Source of the DNA: Ulva prolifera
Taxonomy: Eukaryota; Chlorophyta; Ulvophyceae; Ulvales; Ulvaceae
Length of the DNA: 64,000 bases
NCBI GenBank assembly: GCA_023078555.1
Contig: CM041201.1
Coordinates: 7,509,172 to 7,573,171, forward strand
Direction: 5' to 3'
This document shows, piece after piece, positions 1 through 14,233 of this stretch (within the stretch, counting starts at the first letter, position 1; every line of letters begins with the position of its first letter). The translations under genes were made by a program, and so were the position numbers. Under the pieces are notes generated by a model. The model did not search any database. It saw only the letters and a program-made list of their open reading frames with translations, and was not told the DNA's origin.

Positions 1-417
1 CCTATTTTTGTTGAGGGGCCTGTTCCTTGCTGCATTCAACTCGATGCCAAGCAGAATCTCGGGCCAGGGCTTGGGACGCTTTGCTCGCCGATAGGGCTGG
101 AGCTGACGCAGATCTTTGGGACTAGCATTCTGAAATTTATGCTGCAAGGGGCCGGCACTGCTGACAGCTGTTGTCGCCACATGGCTCTGCGCAAGCGTAC
201 ACGGGCCAGCGGAAGTGCTGATCACATAATCAAATCTGCCCAAACCAACATCATTAAGCCTGAGCCGCCCGAAAACACCGGCCAAACACCTACACGAACT
301 CATGCCGGGTCGCCAGAAGGGGCGTTGCAATGCTCGTGGGGTGAGTGTGACGCGCCCACATCAGCACAAGACTGTTACGAAATACCGCTGCGGCATTCAA
401 GCAGCGTCTCAGTCTAA
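1..417 (+). CDS. Open frame at left edge, possible partial exon
   Basis: The frame starting at base 1 has no stop until 417, giving about 138 codons cut by the window edge. I do not recognise the product; it holds a Cys-Cys-rich and Lys/Arg-rich stretch but no named motif. A strong 5' splice site (GGTGAGTG) lies near 339–346, so the real exon may end at about 340 and join an exon further right. It could be an upstream exon of the TBC gene that follows on the same strand, or the end of a different gene. It is the only long open frame here, but a frame of this length can arise by chance in GC-rich DNA. Confidence 0.3.
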   Translation, partial: PIFVEGPVPCCIQLDAKQNLGPGLGTLCSPIGLELTQIFGTSILKFMLQGAGTADSCCRHMALRKRTRASGSADHIIKSAQTNIIKPEPPENTGQTPTRTHAGSPEGALQCSWGECDAPTSAQDCYEIPLRHSSSVSV

Positions 418-1079
418 AGCGTCCTTAGATCTGCACTCACTGCTCGGGCTGGACTGAGCGACGATCTCGGTACATGCATGCAGGGGTCACACGAAGTCGC
501 ATGTTCCAACTTCACCGCTTGCAAGCAGTAAACGTATCGCCGCATCATGAAAGGAGATCGTTCTGCACAAGTGGCTCAGCTTGTGACATCTGAAGCCGCA
601 CGCTGCTGCGGAATCATCTCATCTGTATCTTGTAAGCATGTGTCTGAACACTGGCTGACCGACAGTCCATTCGCAGCGCACAAACGGTGAAGCCAGCCAA
701 GCAGCTCGATCTGCGACAATATCTCTAGCCTCCAATAGCTGGCATGAAAGTCAGTAAGTGCCCGTTCCGGGCTCCAGTGGACCACAGAGACAGAGGCTCT
801 CAGCACCGGTGTTGATACACAATGTTTCAGTTCTTCAACGACATTGTGTCTAGAACAACCGACAGTGACAACCTGCTTCCTCTCCCCTCTCACTGCGCCC
901 TGCAGCTGGGCAACGGTCTGTGGTCCAAAGCACCGGTTTGCGCCCGCAGAAGGCTGTGGCAGGTGGCGATACGAGCGTACCTTCCACCCCCCCGACTGTC
1001 AAGCCTCCTCGGCCACGTATGTCCGCTTCTCTGAGGGGTACACCTTGATGGCAGCGTGGCTGTGTTGGACACCGACAGT
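418..1079. other. Intergenic or intronic stretch before the TBC exon
   Basis: There is no confident gene here. A short stretch at 909–960 reads on the + strand with an Arg-rich segment ending in Leu-Trp-Gln just before a GTGGCG donor. TBC domains often begin with a similar Arg-rich/Trp segment, so a small upstream TBC exon may lie here, but the match is weak. Confidence 0.3.
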
Positions 1080-1082
1080 ACA

Positions 1083-3985
<2,903 letters not shown>

Positions 3986-4563
3986 GTAGGGAGGGCTGCG
4001 ACATCACCTTTGACAGTGAAGCTCTGCACATTCTCGGCGTGCACACCGGCATGTTCGAGAGGCGCAAATGCCGGAGTGATGGCGAGTGGGTGATAATGAG
4101 TTGCGCAATCATCACTAGCAAACAATGGGTTTGGAGGCAACACCATCGGATGATGCGTAAGGCTGGCATCAACCTGTGTGTTGCGGCAACTGATCAACGA
4201 CGACGACTGGTAAAATTAGCGTGCTTCGCTCATGATCCCCCGTTCGAGATTCAGTGGGAGAAGCGGACAGCGCATACATCATCGAGCTGTCAACACATCA
4301 ACATGTCCCAGCACACACCCATTCTATGCAATGCTTGAAAAGCACGTGGCCAGGGTTATTGAACACGGATCAATTGAATGGCTACAGCACAAAACTCTAC
4401 TGCTGCGTACTAAGGCTATGGTCCAGACTGCAGTGAAGAGTTGCTACGAAATGAAGTGATCTCCTCACACTATTGGTGCTCAGTGACTTCCCGCGGTGCC
4501 CCTGCACGACTGCCGCCGCCGCGTCAGCCGCTTCCGCTCCCCCTCCTGCATGCACGCTCCAAC
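3986..4563. other. Intergenic stretch between convergent genes
   Basis: This stretch separates the 3' ends of the TBC gene (+) and the WNK-like gene (–). Short open frames occur on both strands, but none has a recognisable domain or a convincing splice pattern. Confidence 0.5.
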
Positions 4564-6230
4564 TCAAACCTGCTCAGTCGCCGGTGTAGATGCGCCAGAC
4601 ACGCTGGCGCTGGTACCAAACCCATCACATGGCTCCCAATGGACGGCTACGTACTCATGCATACAAATGCCATCATGGCAATTGAGCAAAGAGTGGCAAT
4701 TTGCCATGCATGAGTACGTAGCCGTCCATTGGGAGCCATGTGAAACATACAGAGGGGATGAATACCCGGTGACAGTCGACAGGCACTCTGTGATGATGGC
4801 AGTCACAATGGTGCGGTCCGTGTCGCTCAGCTTGTACTCGTCCTGCAGCTCCTGTCCAACATCCTCGGGGGTGTCATGGTCAAGGTGGTGCTCAAACTCG
4901 ACTGTCTGTGACAACGGGGTGCCGTGGGCCTCGTCCAGAGCGGTCATGCAGAGCTCAATGCACACGGACCGCGGTGACTGCGGCCGGGCATTGCTGCTCT
5001 GCCGGACAGCAAACCGGTAGTCCTCCCCCGTCAGCTCGCACGCCTTCAACGCAGGCAACGGGGCCGATTCCAGCCCGTTCTGGGCGCCCCCGGCAGCTGC
5101 CCCGTCAGCCAGCTCTTGGGACTGTGAACCCTCCCGTAGAGACGACTGCCGAGTCGTGCTGCTGCCGTGTTGCCCTGCGTGGGGGTTGTGGGGGTCAGGG
5201 AGGTGGTGGCTGTGTGCGTGGTTGTGAGCGGGGACCGGCCCGTCTGCCGCGACAGGCGGGGTGTGTGTCCGAGACGGGCTCGGCTTTGGCCGCGCAGGGG
5301 AGAAGAACTGCTCGATCAGGGCTGCTGCGGTCGGCCTGTGCTCTGAGAAGCAAAGGGTGAGTAGCGACCGAGCCCAGTCATCACGGATGCTCGCGACCAG
5401 CTGCGATGTGTCATGCTTTGTCTGGGGATCCGTGACCACCTGTAAACAAGAGCACAGGCGGTTGGTGCGGGGCTGAGGTGTGGCCCGGGACCATGGCAGG
5501 GCGACGGAGGACCGGAGGGGCAGACCTGGGAGTACATCTCGAGCATACACAAGCCGAAGGAGTAGACGTCGTAATCGGGGCTGTGCCGAACCGCATCTGC
5601 ATGATCAGCAAGGGCCTGGTATGCAGACCCGGGCTCGCTTGCCGCATACCGCCGGGCCAACAGCGTCACCAGGCCCAGGTCCCCGATTTTCACGGTCCCC
5701 TCGTTCCCATTGACATAGATTTTGTCGCACCGCAAGTCCCCGTGGATGACCGGGGGATCTTGAGAGTGCAAGTAGTCTATGCCTTCTAGGATCTGTTTGG
5801 AGAACTTGCGAAGAGCATCTGCGCCAAGCTGCTTATGCTCTTGGATAAACTCCCGCAGGTTGCCGGACGTGAACAGCTCTGTGATGAGATTTATCTGATT
5901 GCCGGAGTGCCAGCACTTGAAACATCGAATGATGTTCTTGTGCTTCAGCTTTGTGTTGCGCTGGGTTTCCTGAAGCAGCTGCTGCATTGTGCTGCCATCT
6001 AGCCCCAACACATCCCCTGATATAATGCCCCAGGCTATGTCTAAGCCATTCCGCTCATCGAAGCCTTTGTAAACCACCTTGAATCTTCCCTCCCCGATGG
6101 TATCGCGGTATCGACTGAAGCGCATTTCTTCATCTCGCTGCACAACTCCGTCGTCGTCCAACGAAGCCTCGTCGTGCTCCACCAACGCACCGTCTGTGCC
6201 CCTGTACGTCTCGTGGGAGACTTCATCCAT
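4564..6230 (-). CDS. WNK-family kinase with degenerate catalytic loop
   Basis: Two exons (5526–6230 and about 4564–5439) give roughly 526 residues. WNK kinases lack the usual strand-3 lysine and place it in the glycine loop; here the loop at residues 46–51 is G-E-G-R-F-K with Lys51, followed by V-Y-K-G-F-D-E and the A-W pair at 66–67, all typical of WNKs. The helix-C glutamate (Glu88) and the metal-binding D-L-G (184–186) are present. The catalytic loop reads H-G-D-L-R-C-D-K (163–170), where plant WNKs have HRDLKCDN, so the Arg, Lys and Asn are all changed, and the G-T-P-E-F-M-A-P-E segment is missing. Exon 2 has an acidic segment near 4790–4930 resembling the OSR1_C-like module found after WNK kinase domains. 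It may therefore be a scaffold or pseudokinase. The last ~60 residues come from a foldback repeat, so the true end is uncertain. The start is the first ATG of the open frame. Confidence 0.82.
4625..4743. repeat. Foldback (inverted repeat) element, about 119 bp
   Basis: Arms of about 37 bp (4625–4661 and 4707–4743) are perfect reverse complements around a central stretch of about 45 bases that itself pairs partly. The size and structure resemble a small MITE-like foldback element, or a recent inverted duplication. It lies in the 3' part of the WNK-like open frame. Confidence 0.92.
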
Positions 6231-6948
6231 GGCAAATGCCTAGTAATACAATCTATAACAATCGATTATGCTTTGTACGAGAGGAAAAGCTGAATCCGCC
6301 ACGGCTACAGTGCTGGAGGAGGCCCGAGACCGCGCCTCGGCAGCCGTTGCCTGCGCTGCGGCGCATGAAGCTAGCACACTACTATCTCACACATTTTAGC
6401 CGCGAAAAATCACAGCATTCGGCGTCGCATCACACACGAAGGCAGCGCGCAGAGAACTTGCCGATCAGTCAAACAGCTGGCGCCTCGATGACATGCCAGG
6501 AAGCTGTCGAACGTTTGACAGGAGCCTGTCAGTCGTAGCCATCAAAACCTGGTGCATGTGAGGTGCCATTCAGTCTGCTAGCAGTCAACACCTAGCCACT
6601 CAAGCCGAATTCTGCATGCAATGCATGACCGCCGCGATCCTAGCGCGCTGGCCAGCCGAATTCGCGGCTCCGGCACGCGCAGACCGGTATCCCGCGGGAG
6701 AGGTGTGCAAATCAACACCAAAGGATCTCATCAGTCGCTCGCCTGCGGCCGCACGGCATGCGGTCTGCCCCCGACTGGACTCCGCTGGTGGGTCGCAGCG
6801 ACCCGTCCTTCGCTTCACGCACAGGCGACGAACTGGGTTCCAGTCCTGTCGTCTGAAAGACATCGTTCGGCTCCGTGCGTAAAGGCCGGAGAAGGCACGT
6901 GGACCACCGACTTTACGACACACCTAGCCACCACACCGAGGCATATGC
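6231..6948. other. Upstream region between the WNK-like gene (–) and genes to the right (+)
   Basis: No gene is recognisable. The stretch should contain the promoter of the WNK-like gene, whose ATG is at 6230. I see no clear TATA box or other named element. Confidence 0.4.
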
Positions 6949-7695
6949 ATGCACCCACTTTCTGATTCAATCCTTGTTTTACCGCCCTACAGACCGCCTT
7001 CAAGCATCACGTTCTTAACCTCGGCGTCGGTATGCGGCATGTCAAGTCAATGTGGAAGTGTGCCGACGTGCCATTACGTGCTGCTAGTATATTTTGACCG
7101 CCTCTACTGCAGCCGTCTATCTGCTCGACCCGAGGACACAGCCAAAAGTGCTTCTGCGGAAAGCTTTCACGCGACAGCTGGACACTGTCTAGAGCAGATA
7201 TTGTTCAAGAAGTCTCATGTGATTTTGTCATGCCCCGTCGATGTGCGTTCCGTCCCTGCTCTGTCGAAGCCAGCTTTACAGCTGTGCCTAGTGAAAATGT
7301 GCAGCCTTTGCTTCCTGGGTATGCCGAGTCCACGCAAACCTCATCTATATCATTATGATAGTGTTCTGACGAAGGTTCAACGCCACCTTGATAGCGGTCG
7401 CTGTCTTCTGAATTGGGTACATGTCGGGACCTCTTTCATCCGACGAGCCTGCAAGTCTTTGTCACTGAATTCAAACCCATTGACACACTCGACATGCTTG
7501 AATTGTTCTTCATTGCTGTTCTTGCGCTTTGCTGAGCCGACATTTGGTTGCCGTGCGTCCCGTCATACAGCTGCTGCTATTCTTGCTCTTTTACGCCTGT
7601 CGAGGTTTCTGCGCCCACTTTTGAGACAGGAGGCTGCTCAGAAGTGCTTTATTCATATGTCGAAGGTGTTAATTTGGCTGTCTTCAGTGAGCTAG
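6949..7695 (+). CDS. Orphan open frame, about 248 codons
   Basis: A long uninterrupted + frame begins with ATG at 6949. The predicted protein is rich in Leu, Ser, Cys and Arg and shows no domain, signal or repeat that I recognise. The flanks lack clear splice sites that would join it to the next gene. It may be a species-specific protein, a 5' exon of the gene at 7.84 kb, or a chance frame. Confidence 0.22.
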   Translation: MHPLSDSILVLPPYRPPSSITFLTSASVCGMSSQCGSVPTCHYVLLVYFDRLYCSRLSARPEDTAKSASAESFHATAGHCLEQILFKKSHVILSCPVDVRSVPALSKPALQLCLVKMCSLCFLGMPSPRKPHLYHYDSVLTKVQRHLDSGRCLLNWVHVGTSFIRRACKSLSLNSNPLTHSTCLNCSSLLFLRFAEPTFGCRASRHTAAAILALLRLSRFLRPLLRQEAAQKCFIHMSKVLIWLSSVS

Positions 7696-7842
7696 CGATG
7701 TTTGTACACGGAAAGGCCTCATCTGTCACCCAGCCTTGTTTTAAATGTAGCTGCTTCTACGACGCGCGATTCACCACACCATCCATGAAGTGAGCGTGAG
7801 ACTAATAGTCTCCATCTCGCATGCTGTATTGGCTTCTGAAAA

Positions 7843-10450
7843 TTGTCGAGTTTTTTGGGATCTGTCGCCTCACAAGGCCTTGATCACGCGTTCACCGTGG
7901 CTACAGGCTCGGAGCAGGCGTTCTCCAAGGATGCTCAGACGCGAGTGGCATTCCAAGCAAAGGCAAGAAAACTTCTGTCCGAGGTCGAGAAGCTGAACAA
8001 GCAAGAAAGTGCGTCTCCCAAAGATATGGCCATGTCGCCCTCGCTGAGTAAGCGACGTGAACGCAGTGGCATCAATCCCGGAAAGTCGTGGGCAGTGTCC
8101 GCAACCGCAACAGAGACTGTACCGGAACGCCGCGCACTGCATCTGACCATGCTGCCCTCGTCAGGGCACATCCTGGGTCGCAGCCGCGAATCTGGCTTGC
8201 CTTCGTGCGATTATATAGAGAATCCTCCCTACTGCAGTCACCAACAGGGTGCTGTGAAAGTTCGTCTCGACACGACACGACACGTGTATCGCTGAACTGC
8301 AAAAATCTGCAGCGTCTTGTGCCTGAGGAACGTGCCAAAATATCGATGCACGCTATCGTGACAGAAGCGTTTCACTGGATCAAAAGCGTGCAGTGCAATT
8401 CTCACCAATGTACTGCACATTCATGTCCGTTCACAGCGTTCAGCGAGATAATAAAATATAACCAATTTGACTCACGGCGCCCCCCAAAGGCACAAAACTC
8501 GTCATGCACTTGATCTGAGGCTGCTTTGATCCAGTAGCCCAGTCGAGATTGAGCAACGATACACGAAGCTTTCGGCGCGACACTGGCATGACGCTATGGC
8601 AGTGGTAGATTGCGCGGACGGTCACACGAACGTGACGCCTCGAATAGCATGCAGCTTCCATCCATGCAAGCTGTACAACAAGTTGCAGTGGCCGTGTGCA
8701 GCTGCATCCGGCGAATCAGCCATCTGGGACGTCGGCATGTCCGATGTGAAATGGGGAAACTCATAACAGAGCGGCCTATGCAGGGCAGTTAAGACAGACA
8801 GGTGTGGACTTGAGGATTGTGACGGTGTTTCCCCTCGTCACAGATGTAAGCAGCAAGGCACAGCAGCAGCCACAGCGAACATCGAGCAATCAAACGCCAC
8901 GATTGCCTGCACAAACAGCTGCAGCCCTGCTTGAAGCCAAGGCCGCTGCAGCTTCGCTGCTCTCCAAAGCTCCACCACCCGCCACATGGTACAGTGACTT
9001 AATCACTTCCACTCCTGCGCCAAAGCGCAGGGCCCCCATGAGGCCACCATCTCCCAGGCCTCTGCGCTCCCTGCGTAATGCACGGAGGCAGAGCGAAAAT
9101 GCCCACTCGGATTCTGGTGACATTCCTGCGGTCGCCAAGCATGGACATGTGTCAACAGACGAGGCACCAGGGCCAGGTCTGAGGACACGCGCTCAGCGCC
9201 GAGCAGCGCTGAGGCTTTCACCCAGTGACCCGGCAACCAGTCATGACACAGCCTCTGCAGGCCTCGGCCCTCCAACGTCACCGCCATGTCCCTTAGGGAC
9301 AGAATTGTGCTCTCTGAAGCAGCCCACAGACCTGGCAATCGCTGAGCCTGAAGCAGAGCTATGGGCAGATGCAGAAAATGGACAATCCCAGGCCAATGGC
9401 AGTGTCCATGTTGAGCTGCCCCCCGCAGTGCTTGAGCCGCCTCTGGAATTGGACTGCTCTCCTCATCTCTCATGCTTCGCTGCGCCAGAGTCACGGCCTA
9501 CTCCGTGGTCGTCTCCGACTGTGACACCCGTTCAATGTCAAGTCGACGCGACAGCAGGAAACTTGCCCAAGCGGTCGCCGCTGCAGGGTGCTAACTGGAG
9601 TGCACTCCCAGATCCCATGATATCTCCTGCAATGCGGGCTGTGTGCAGCGGTCTCGACCTGAGTCGCCTGGATGACAGTGCAGTCGCAATGAGTCCCATT
9701 GCCTCTGGCCTCAGTCCTCTGACCCTTGGGCTTGCTGACTTCTCATCTCCATTGACAGCGCTGCCAGCTCTGATGTCCCCCCTGCCGGACACTCTTCAGG
9801 TATGAGATTCATGCGTATCACTTGCTTCTGTCGCTGGACGCGTTTAATTGTGATGCATAATCCCATGGTGTGCTGCAGAGTCCAACAGTGCTTCCATGCA
9901 TGCCTTTAACACCCAGCAATGGTAAGCATCAAGGGATCGCCCCAGACACACTGGAGGCAAGTTTCCTCGGTGTCCTGTCATCCTGTAAGTCTACTGAAAC
10001 ACTATCGAACAGCCTCCGTCATGCTGCACGCGTCCCAGCACTGACGCCAAGGCTGCTGCCAGCATACAGAGATTGGCGCATGATCAATATGCGCGACCTG
10101 GGTACGACTTGATGCTGATAATATATCACTGTATGATCTGTGCTTGTGATCAGATCGGCGTTGCAACTCAATGGCCTGGAGAATTGGCGATTACTCCAGA
10201 TTTCTCGTTGCAGGGACTTTCGCGTCGCCCAGAGGCGCCCGTGCACAAGACACAACTCATCAAGGTATTTGAAATGTGGATAATCTGCATTGTTGGAGCA
10301 TGCTGTGGCGACAAGCTGCCTTCTCCAAAATCCCACGAACTGCCAAGAAGTTTCTTTATACCATACATATCAACGTTTTTATCTCGTCGCATACAGCATT
10401 CCGCCGTTCTGTGGATGCAACCCTTGCCGTTGGCTGCAAGTGGCTGAGCC
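7843..10450 (+). CDS. Ser/Thr-Pro-rich disordered protein, function unknown
   Basis: At least three exons look coding. The first, about 7843–8160, encodes a Lys/Glu-rich helical stretch followed by S-P-rich sequence. A large one at about 8838–9800 is rich in Pro, Ala and Ser and carries many Ser-Pro and Thr-Pro pairs. A third starts at 9879 after a TGCAG acceptor, in phase with the CAG/GTATGA donor at 9800. Further small exons may lie at about 10214–10265 and beyond. The many minimal proline-directed kinase sites and basic clusters suggest a regulatory protein phosphorylated by CDK- or MAPK-type kinases, perhaps nuclear, but no conserved domain identifies it. The exon structure after 9920 is uncertain because an alternative GTAAGC donor occurs there. 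Confidence 0.5.
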
Positions 10451-10860
10451 AATCCTGTTGAGTATCTAGGATCGCAGGTTGGTCATGACTACAGTTGCAC
10501 TGGCAGGACTGTCGTACTTTATCGTGCTAATAGTACAAGCTCTGCACCAGATGTGTGAGATGTAAGTCCAGTGAATCCGGGATCAGCCTCATTTCATGTA
10601 TCTGTCTCAATGACCGCTTACGCATTAGTTTACATGTGCTTTGATTTCAGCTGTGGCCATGAGGAGTTCTCTGGGTGTGACGTGCCCTGTGTCAACTGTC
10701 CTAGAGGATTAAATAGAGTACAGCAGTGTGCTTGCATGTCCATCCTGTCTGCATATGGTTGCTTGGGCCTGGGCAGACCTACACACACTGCTCCTGTGTT
10801 CTTTTTGTCATCACTTTGCTGACAATGCGAAGTTATTGTGGGCCTATACGTGAAGTGTCT
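10451..10860. other. Intergenic stretch
   Basis: No convincing gene is seen. This lies between the end of the disordered-protein gene (+) and the stop codon of the unknown gene on the – strand. Confidence 0.4.
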
Positions 10861-11855
10861 TCATCTGTCGAGTGATGACAGGCCAGGTTCACCCCAAAAA
10901 GGACGACTGAGATGTGTACCTGCTCGCCTGATGCTTGGCATTGATATCATCGGGAGATCCATCTGTTCAAACAGTGCCTTCGCAAGGTGCTCCACAGGCG
11001 ATTGTTTGGCCAGAGTAGCACCCAATCGGGTGGTCACCTGTCCGCCTGAACCTGCTGCACCAGTCAATTCCTTGGATGTCGCCAGTATTCTGGCGCGGAC
11101 AGCACTTTCGATGTTGCTGTCCACCAGGGTGTCGAATGGTCCTGGTAATACTGCCGAGCGCTTAGCCTTGATGCACAGAACTCTGTACTTCTGTTGGCTC
11201 AAACGTGGGCTCAGAAGGGAAGATGATACCCCCACTGCCTGAACAGGTGATGTACGCGAGACAGCCTTGTCAATACCTGTGAAACAACTCCAAGTGTGCA
11301 TGAGCATCCCGTCACAGCAACGTGTTAGATGGCCTCTTGTGGCCAACAGATCCTCGGAAACCTTTCCAGGGTTGTTAATCCACAGCCTATGTCAACCTAT
11401 CAGCCGATTTAGTGTGATGTGTTCCGACCAGAGTTTCAGAGTTCCGTCTTCCGTATGCACTGGAAACCAGGAGCACTGAAAGGACCTCGACTCGTCCATG
11501 GTAGAATCCCATGTAACGCAAACAACAACAATAACACACAGGATATAAAAATCTCACGTAGATGCCAGATTTCTGACAATTTCATGCATATGGTTGCCCA
11601 CGCTGACATACCTTGTGCATGAGCTTGGTTGCATTGCCGGCTCCCTTGCAATGATTCAACCTGTAAGGGCCGAATCATCATCGCCGTTGCAACGGGACTA
11701 TTGGCCTGCCGTAGCCTAGACAAATGATGACTGCTTTGGGCGAAATTCAAATGCCGCCCTGGGAGCATCGGAAGCATAGGCAAGGCGATTGAATTGCAAA
11801 ATTCGGTTTTACTGACGGGATCTGGTTCAGGCAAAGCACCACCACTTTCGCTGAC
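10861..11855 (-). CDS. 3' exons of an unrecognised gene
   Basis: Two exons fit together in phase: 11612–11855, with a GTAG acceptor and an AAG/GTATG donor, and 10861–11276, with a CACAG acceptor, ending in a TGA stop. Together they give about 220 residues. The C-terminal half includes an amphipathic helical stretch followed by a basic tail. I see no family signature. Upstream exons must lie to the right, perhaps within 12.2–13.0 kb, where a – frame of 173 codons (12367–12888) is open, but I cannot link them. The good splice sites and matching phase are the main reason to believe it is a gene. Confidence 0.42.
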
Positions 11856-14233
11856 CTACAACACACAAACAGAGACTCGTTTAAGATGGATGTTGGTTTG
11901 CATGGAAGCTTGCTTTCGATGCCACGGTTGACTATTCCTGGCAGCCGTGCTAAGTGCTCTTGATGTGGGGCCCAGCCGATTCACAAGACCTATTCGATGA
12001 GCATTCTGATAGTGTTGACAACATCATAACATTACAAGTTTTCCTGTGTCACCGGGGCACGCATCCATCGGTCCAGCTATAGCTGTACGACCTGCCGTTT
12101 GCGCGGGATGGACCTGACCTTGGCGCGCTTTTCACACCTGCCCTAGAGATCTGTCCTCTGCCATCAGCCAGAGCGCTCGCAAGAGCTTATTTCAGAATGC
12201 ACATGAATATGTGGTTTAAGACGTGTACATACGCGTTGCTGCCCCGTTGTGCGCGCCCGAACGTTGTCGCGGGTGCGTCCACGAGACGGCGTTCATGGCA
12301 CAGACATTGTCTTTCTGGTGGACACTAGACACTCGGCCTGCTGCATAACCGTGCGTGGCGCTCTGATCATCTCGGCGTTGCACTGACAACGTTCGGGCGT
12401 GGCCACTTGTGGGAACCGGCGCCAAATTGCAACAAGCGCAATGCAAAGCACAGTGTTGGGTCATCGGGCCCGATCACATAGAACAATTCCGAATATCCAG
12501 GTCTATTTTTTGGGTGGCAGCCCTGGAAATGTTGTAAAGCGACCCAACACTGGTCTCCCTCATGCCTGACTGAGGGAGACGACCGCAGCAGCGTTGTATG
12601 CACCGCACCAGGCTGATGTTGGCAATTTTCTTTTCTCGGGGCATGTACAGCTGCGCGCTGACGAGGCGTCCGTACGTCTGCATGCATGCTCGAGCCTGGG
12701 AGCCCACGCTCCGCTGAGCCCGATGCACTGCTGTGGCGCTGCAGGCCAGGGCGGGTGCTGACGGGTGCGGTGGCATGGGGGTGTTGGTCTGTGTTGCGTG
12801 TCGATGGCTGCGTGGGTGTGCGGTGCCCCTGTTTGTGGCTTTGTCCTCGCAACACACTCTGCAGGCCCGCACTGCATGGTGACAGCACTAGTCAGCTGCA
12901 GTGCATCAGTCACGTATGTACAGTATGTTAGAGATACATGCTCTGCGGAGCATGTGGTGCTACATGCGCATATGCCTTTGCATATGATATGCCCCGGAGC
13001 AGCTTCAGCTCTGAATTTGTCCTTGTGAGACACAGTGGGGCAGTGGTTTGTGTATGGGTGTGGCCTGGCATGTCCACAGGAGCATCGGAATCTCTGATGA
13101 CAGGATGGATATCTAGCTGTGGATCTGCCAGTGCAATCATTGCAAGCTTGACGCAGTGTTTCGAGCTCAACATGACAGTGGGGATCTGTGGTGCCTGCTG
13201 CTGCGTATCAGGATTGCGATCATGTGGCCATGATGCCATCCGGAACAGTACTAATATGAATGAATGGACGGTGTGGCATGCAGACAGACACGTAGGAGGC
13301 ACTGCAATTCTGGGTTGCTCCAACATCCTCCAAGGGCGATTGCATATCTGATGTAATATCTCAGGTGATATCTCAGATGCCAACATACAATCTGAAGTAA
13401 TATCTCAGGTGATATCTCAGATGCCATCACACAAATCTTTTTTTTTAATCGAAGATACGCCTTGGGGGTCCATCCGGATCCAATCGGGCATGACGACGCT
13501 GGGACCCCACGTACGTGTACTCTCAGTACTCGACTGTGCGAGAGACAGGGTCTGCACCACAGAAATCGTGAGCATGTGGTCAGGGCCACCCGAATCTCCG
13601 GCGCTGCTCCGGGTTTGGACATGTTGCAGCAGGCGGACGTCACCTGCACTGCGTACTACGGTGCTAGTATACTAGTAGGCTTGTTGCCTCACCGCAACGA
13701 ACGTACACTCACATCTGTGGTTGCGAGTCTACAACCTCGACGTGCCTGTAGCGTGCATCTGAGCTCAGCTGAGGTAAGCGAAGGGCGTATCCGCATCCTG
13801 TGCACAAATAGGTTGAGTACACCAGTGCCCGAGATGCATCACAGCTCGCATGTACCGGCGTCGACGTCGATGCAGGAGAGTTAATCATCCCTGTAGCTCC
13901 ATAGCCCAACCCGATCTGGACAACCGGGAGCACGTTCATCTAGGTGAGTCGCTCCATCTGCCCAGGTTACACAGGAATTCCGAGGCCGCACTGCTGCACC
14001 ATTGTGCGCACGACCATCCTTTGCGACGGAGCGTGAGCATCCGGATCCGGATATCCTGTGGCTGCAGACAGACACGTGGACGCGTCAATGAGTCACACAG
14101 ACGCATGCAGTACAACACACTCCGTAGACGGCTTGAGTCATGCCGGCACGGCTAGCGTGGCAAGCTCAAGCCAACTGTATCGCTCAAAGATCGCGATCTT
14201 AAATGCACTTTCCGGGGATGCATGTATGTGTGA
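11856..14233. other. Mostly unexplained stretch with possible exons
   Basis: Several open frames of 130–170 codons occur on both strands (for example – 12367–12888 and + 12938–13351), but they overlap each other and carry no recognisable domain. The segment contains a 44-bp tandem duplication at about 13346 and a segment near 12811 that recurs near 62515. Confidence 0.4.
13346..13435. repeat. 44-bp tandem duplication
   Basis: Two near-identical 44-bp units begin at 13346 and 13390. Each contains two copies of a GATATCTCAG-like motif in nearby positions, so the unit itself has an older internal duplication. Confidence 0.9.

Noticed and set aside
6826-6850. B-box-like GGTTCCAGTCC as a sign of a tRNA gene
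   Set aside because: No A-box at the right distance and no cloverleaf could be seen.
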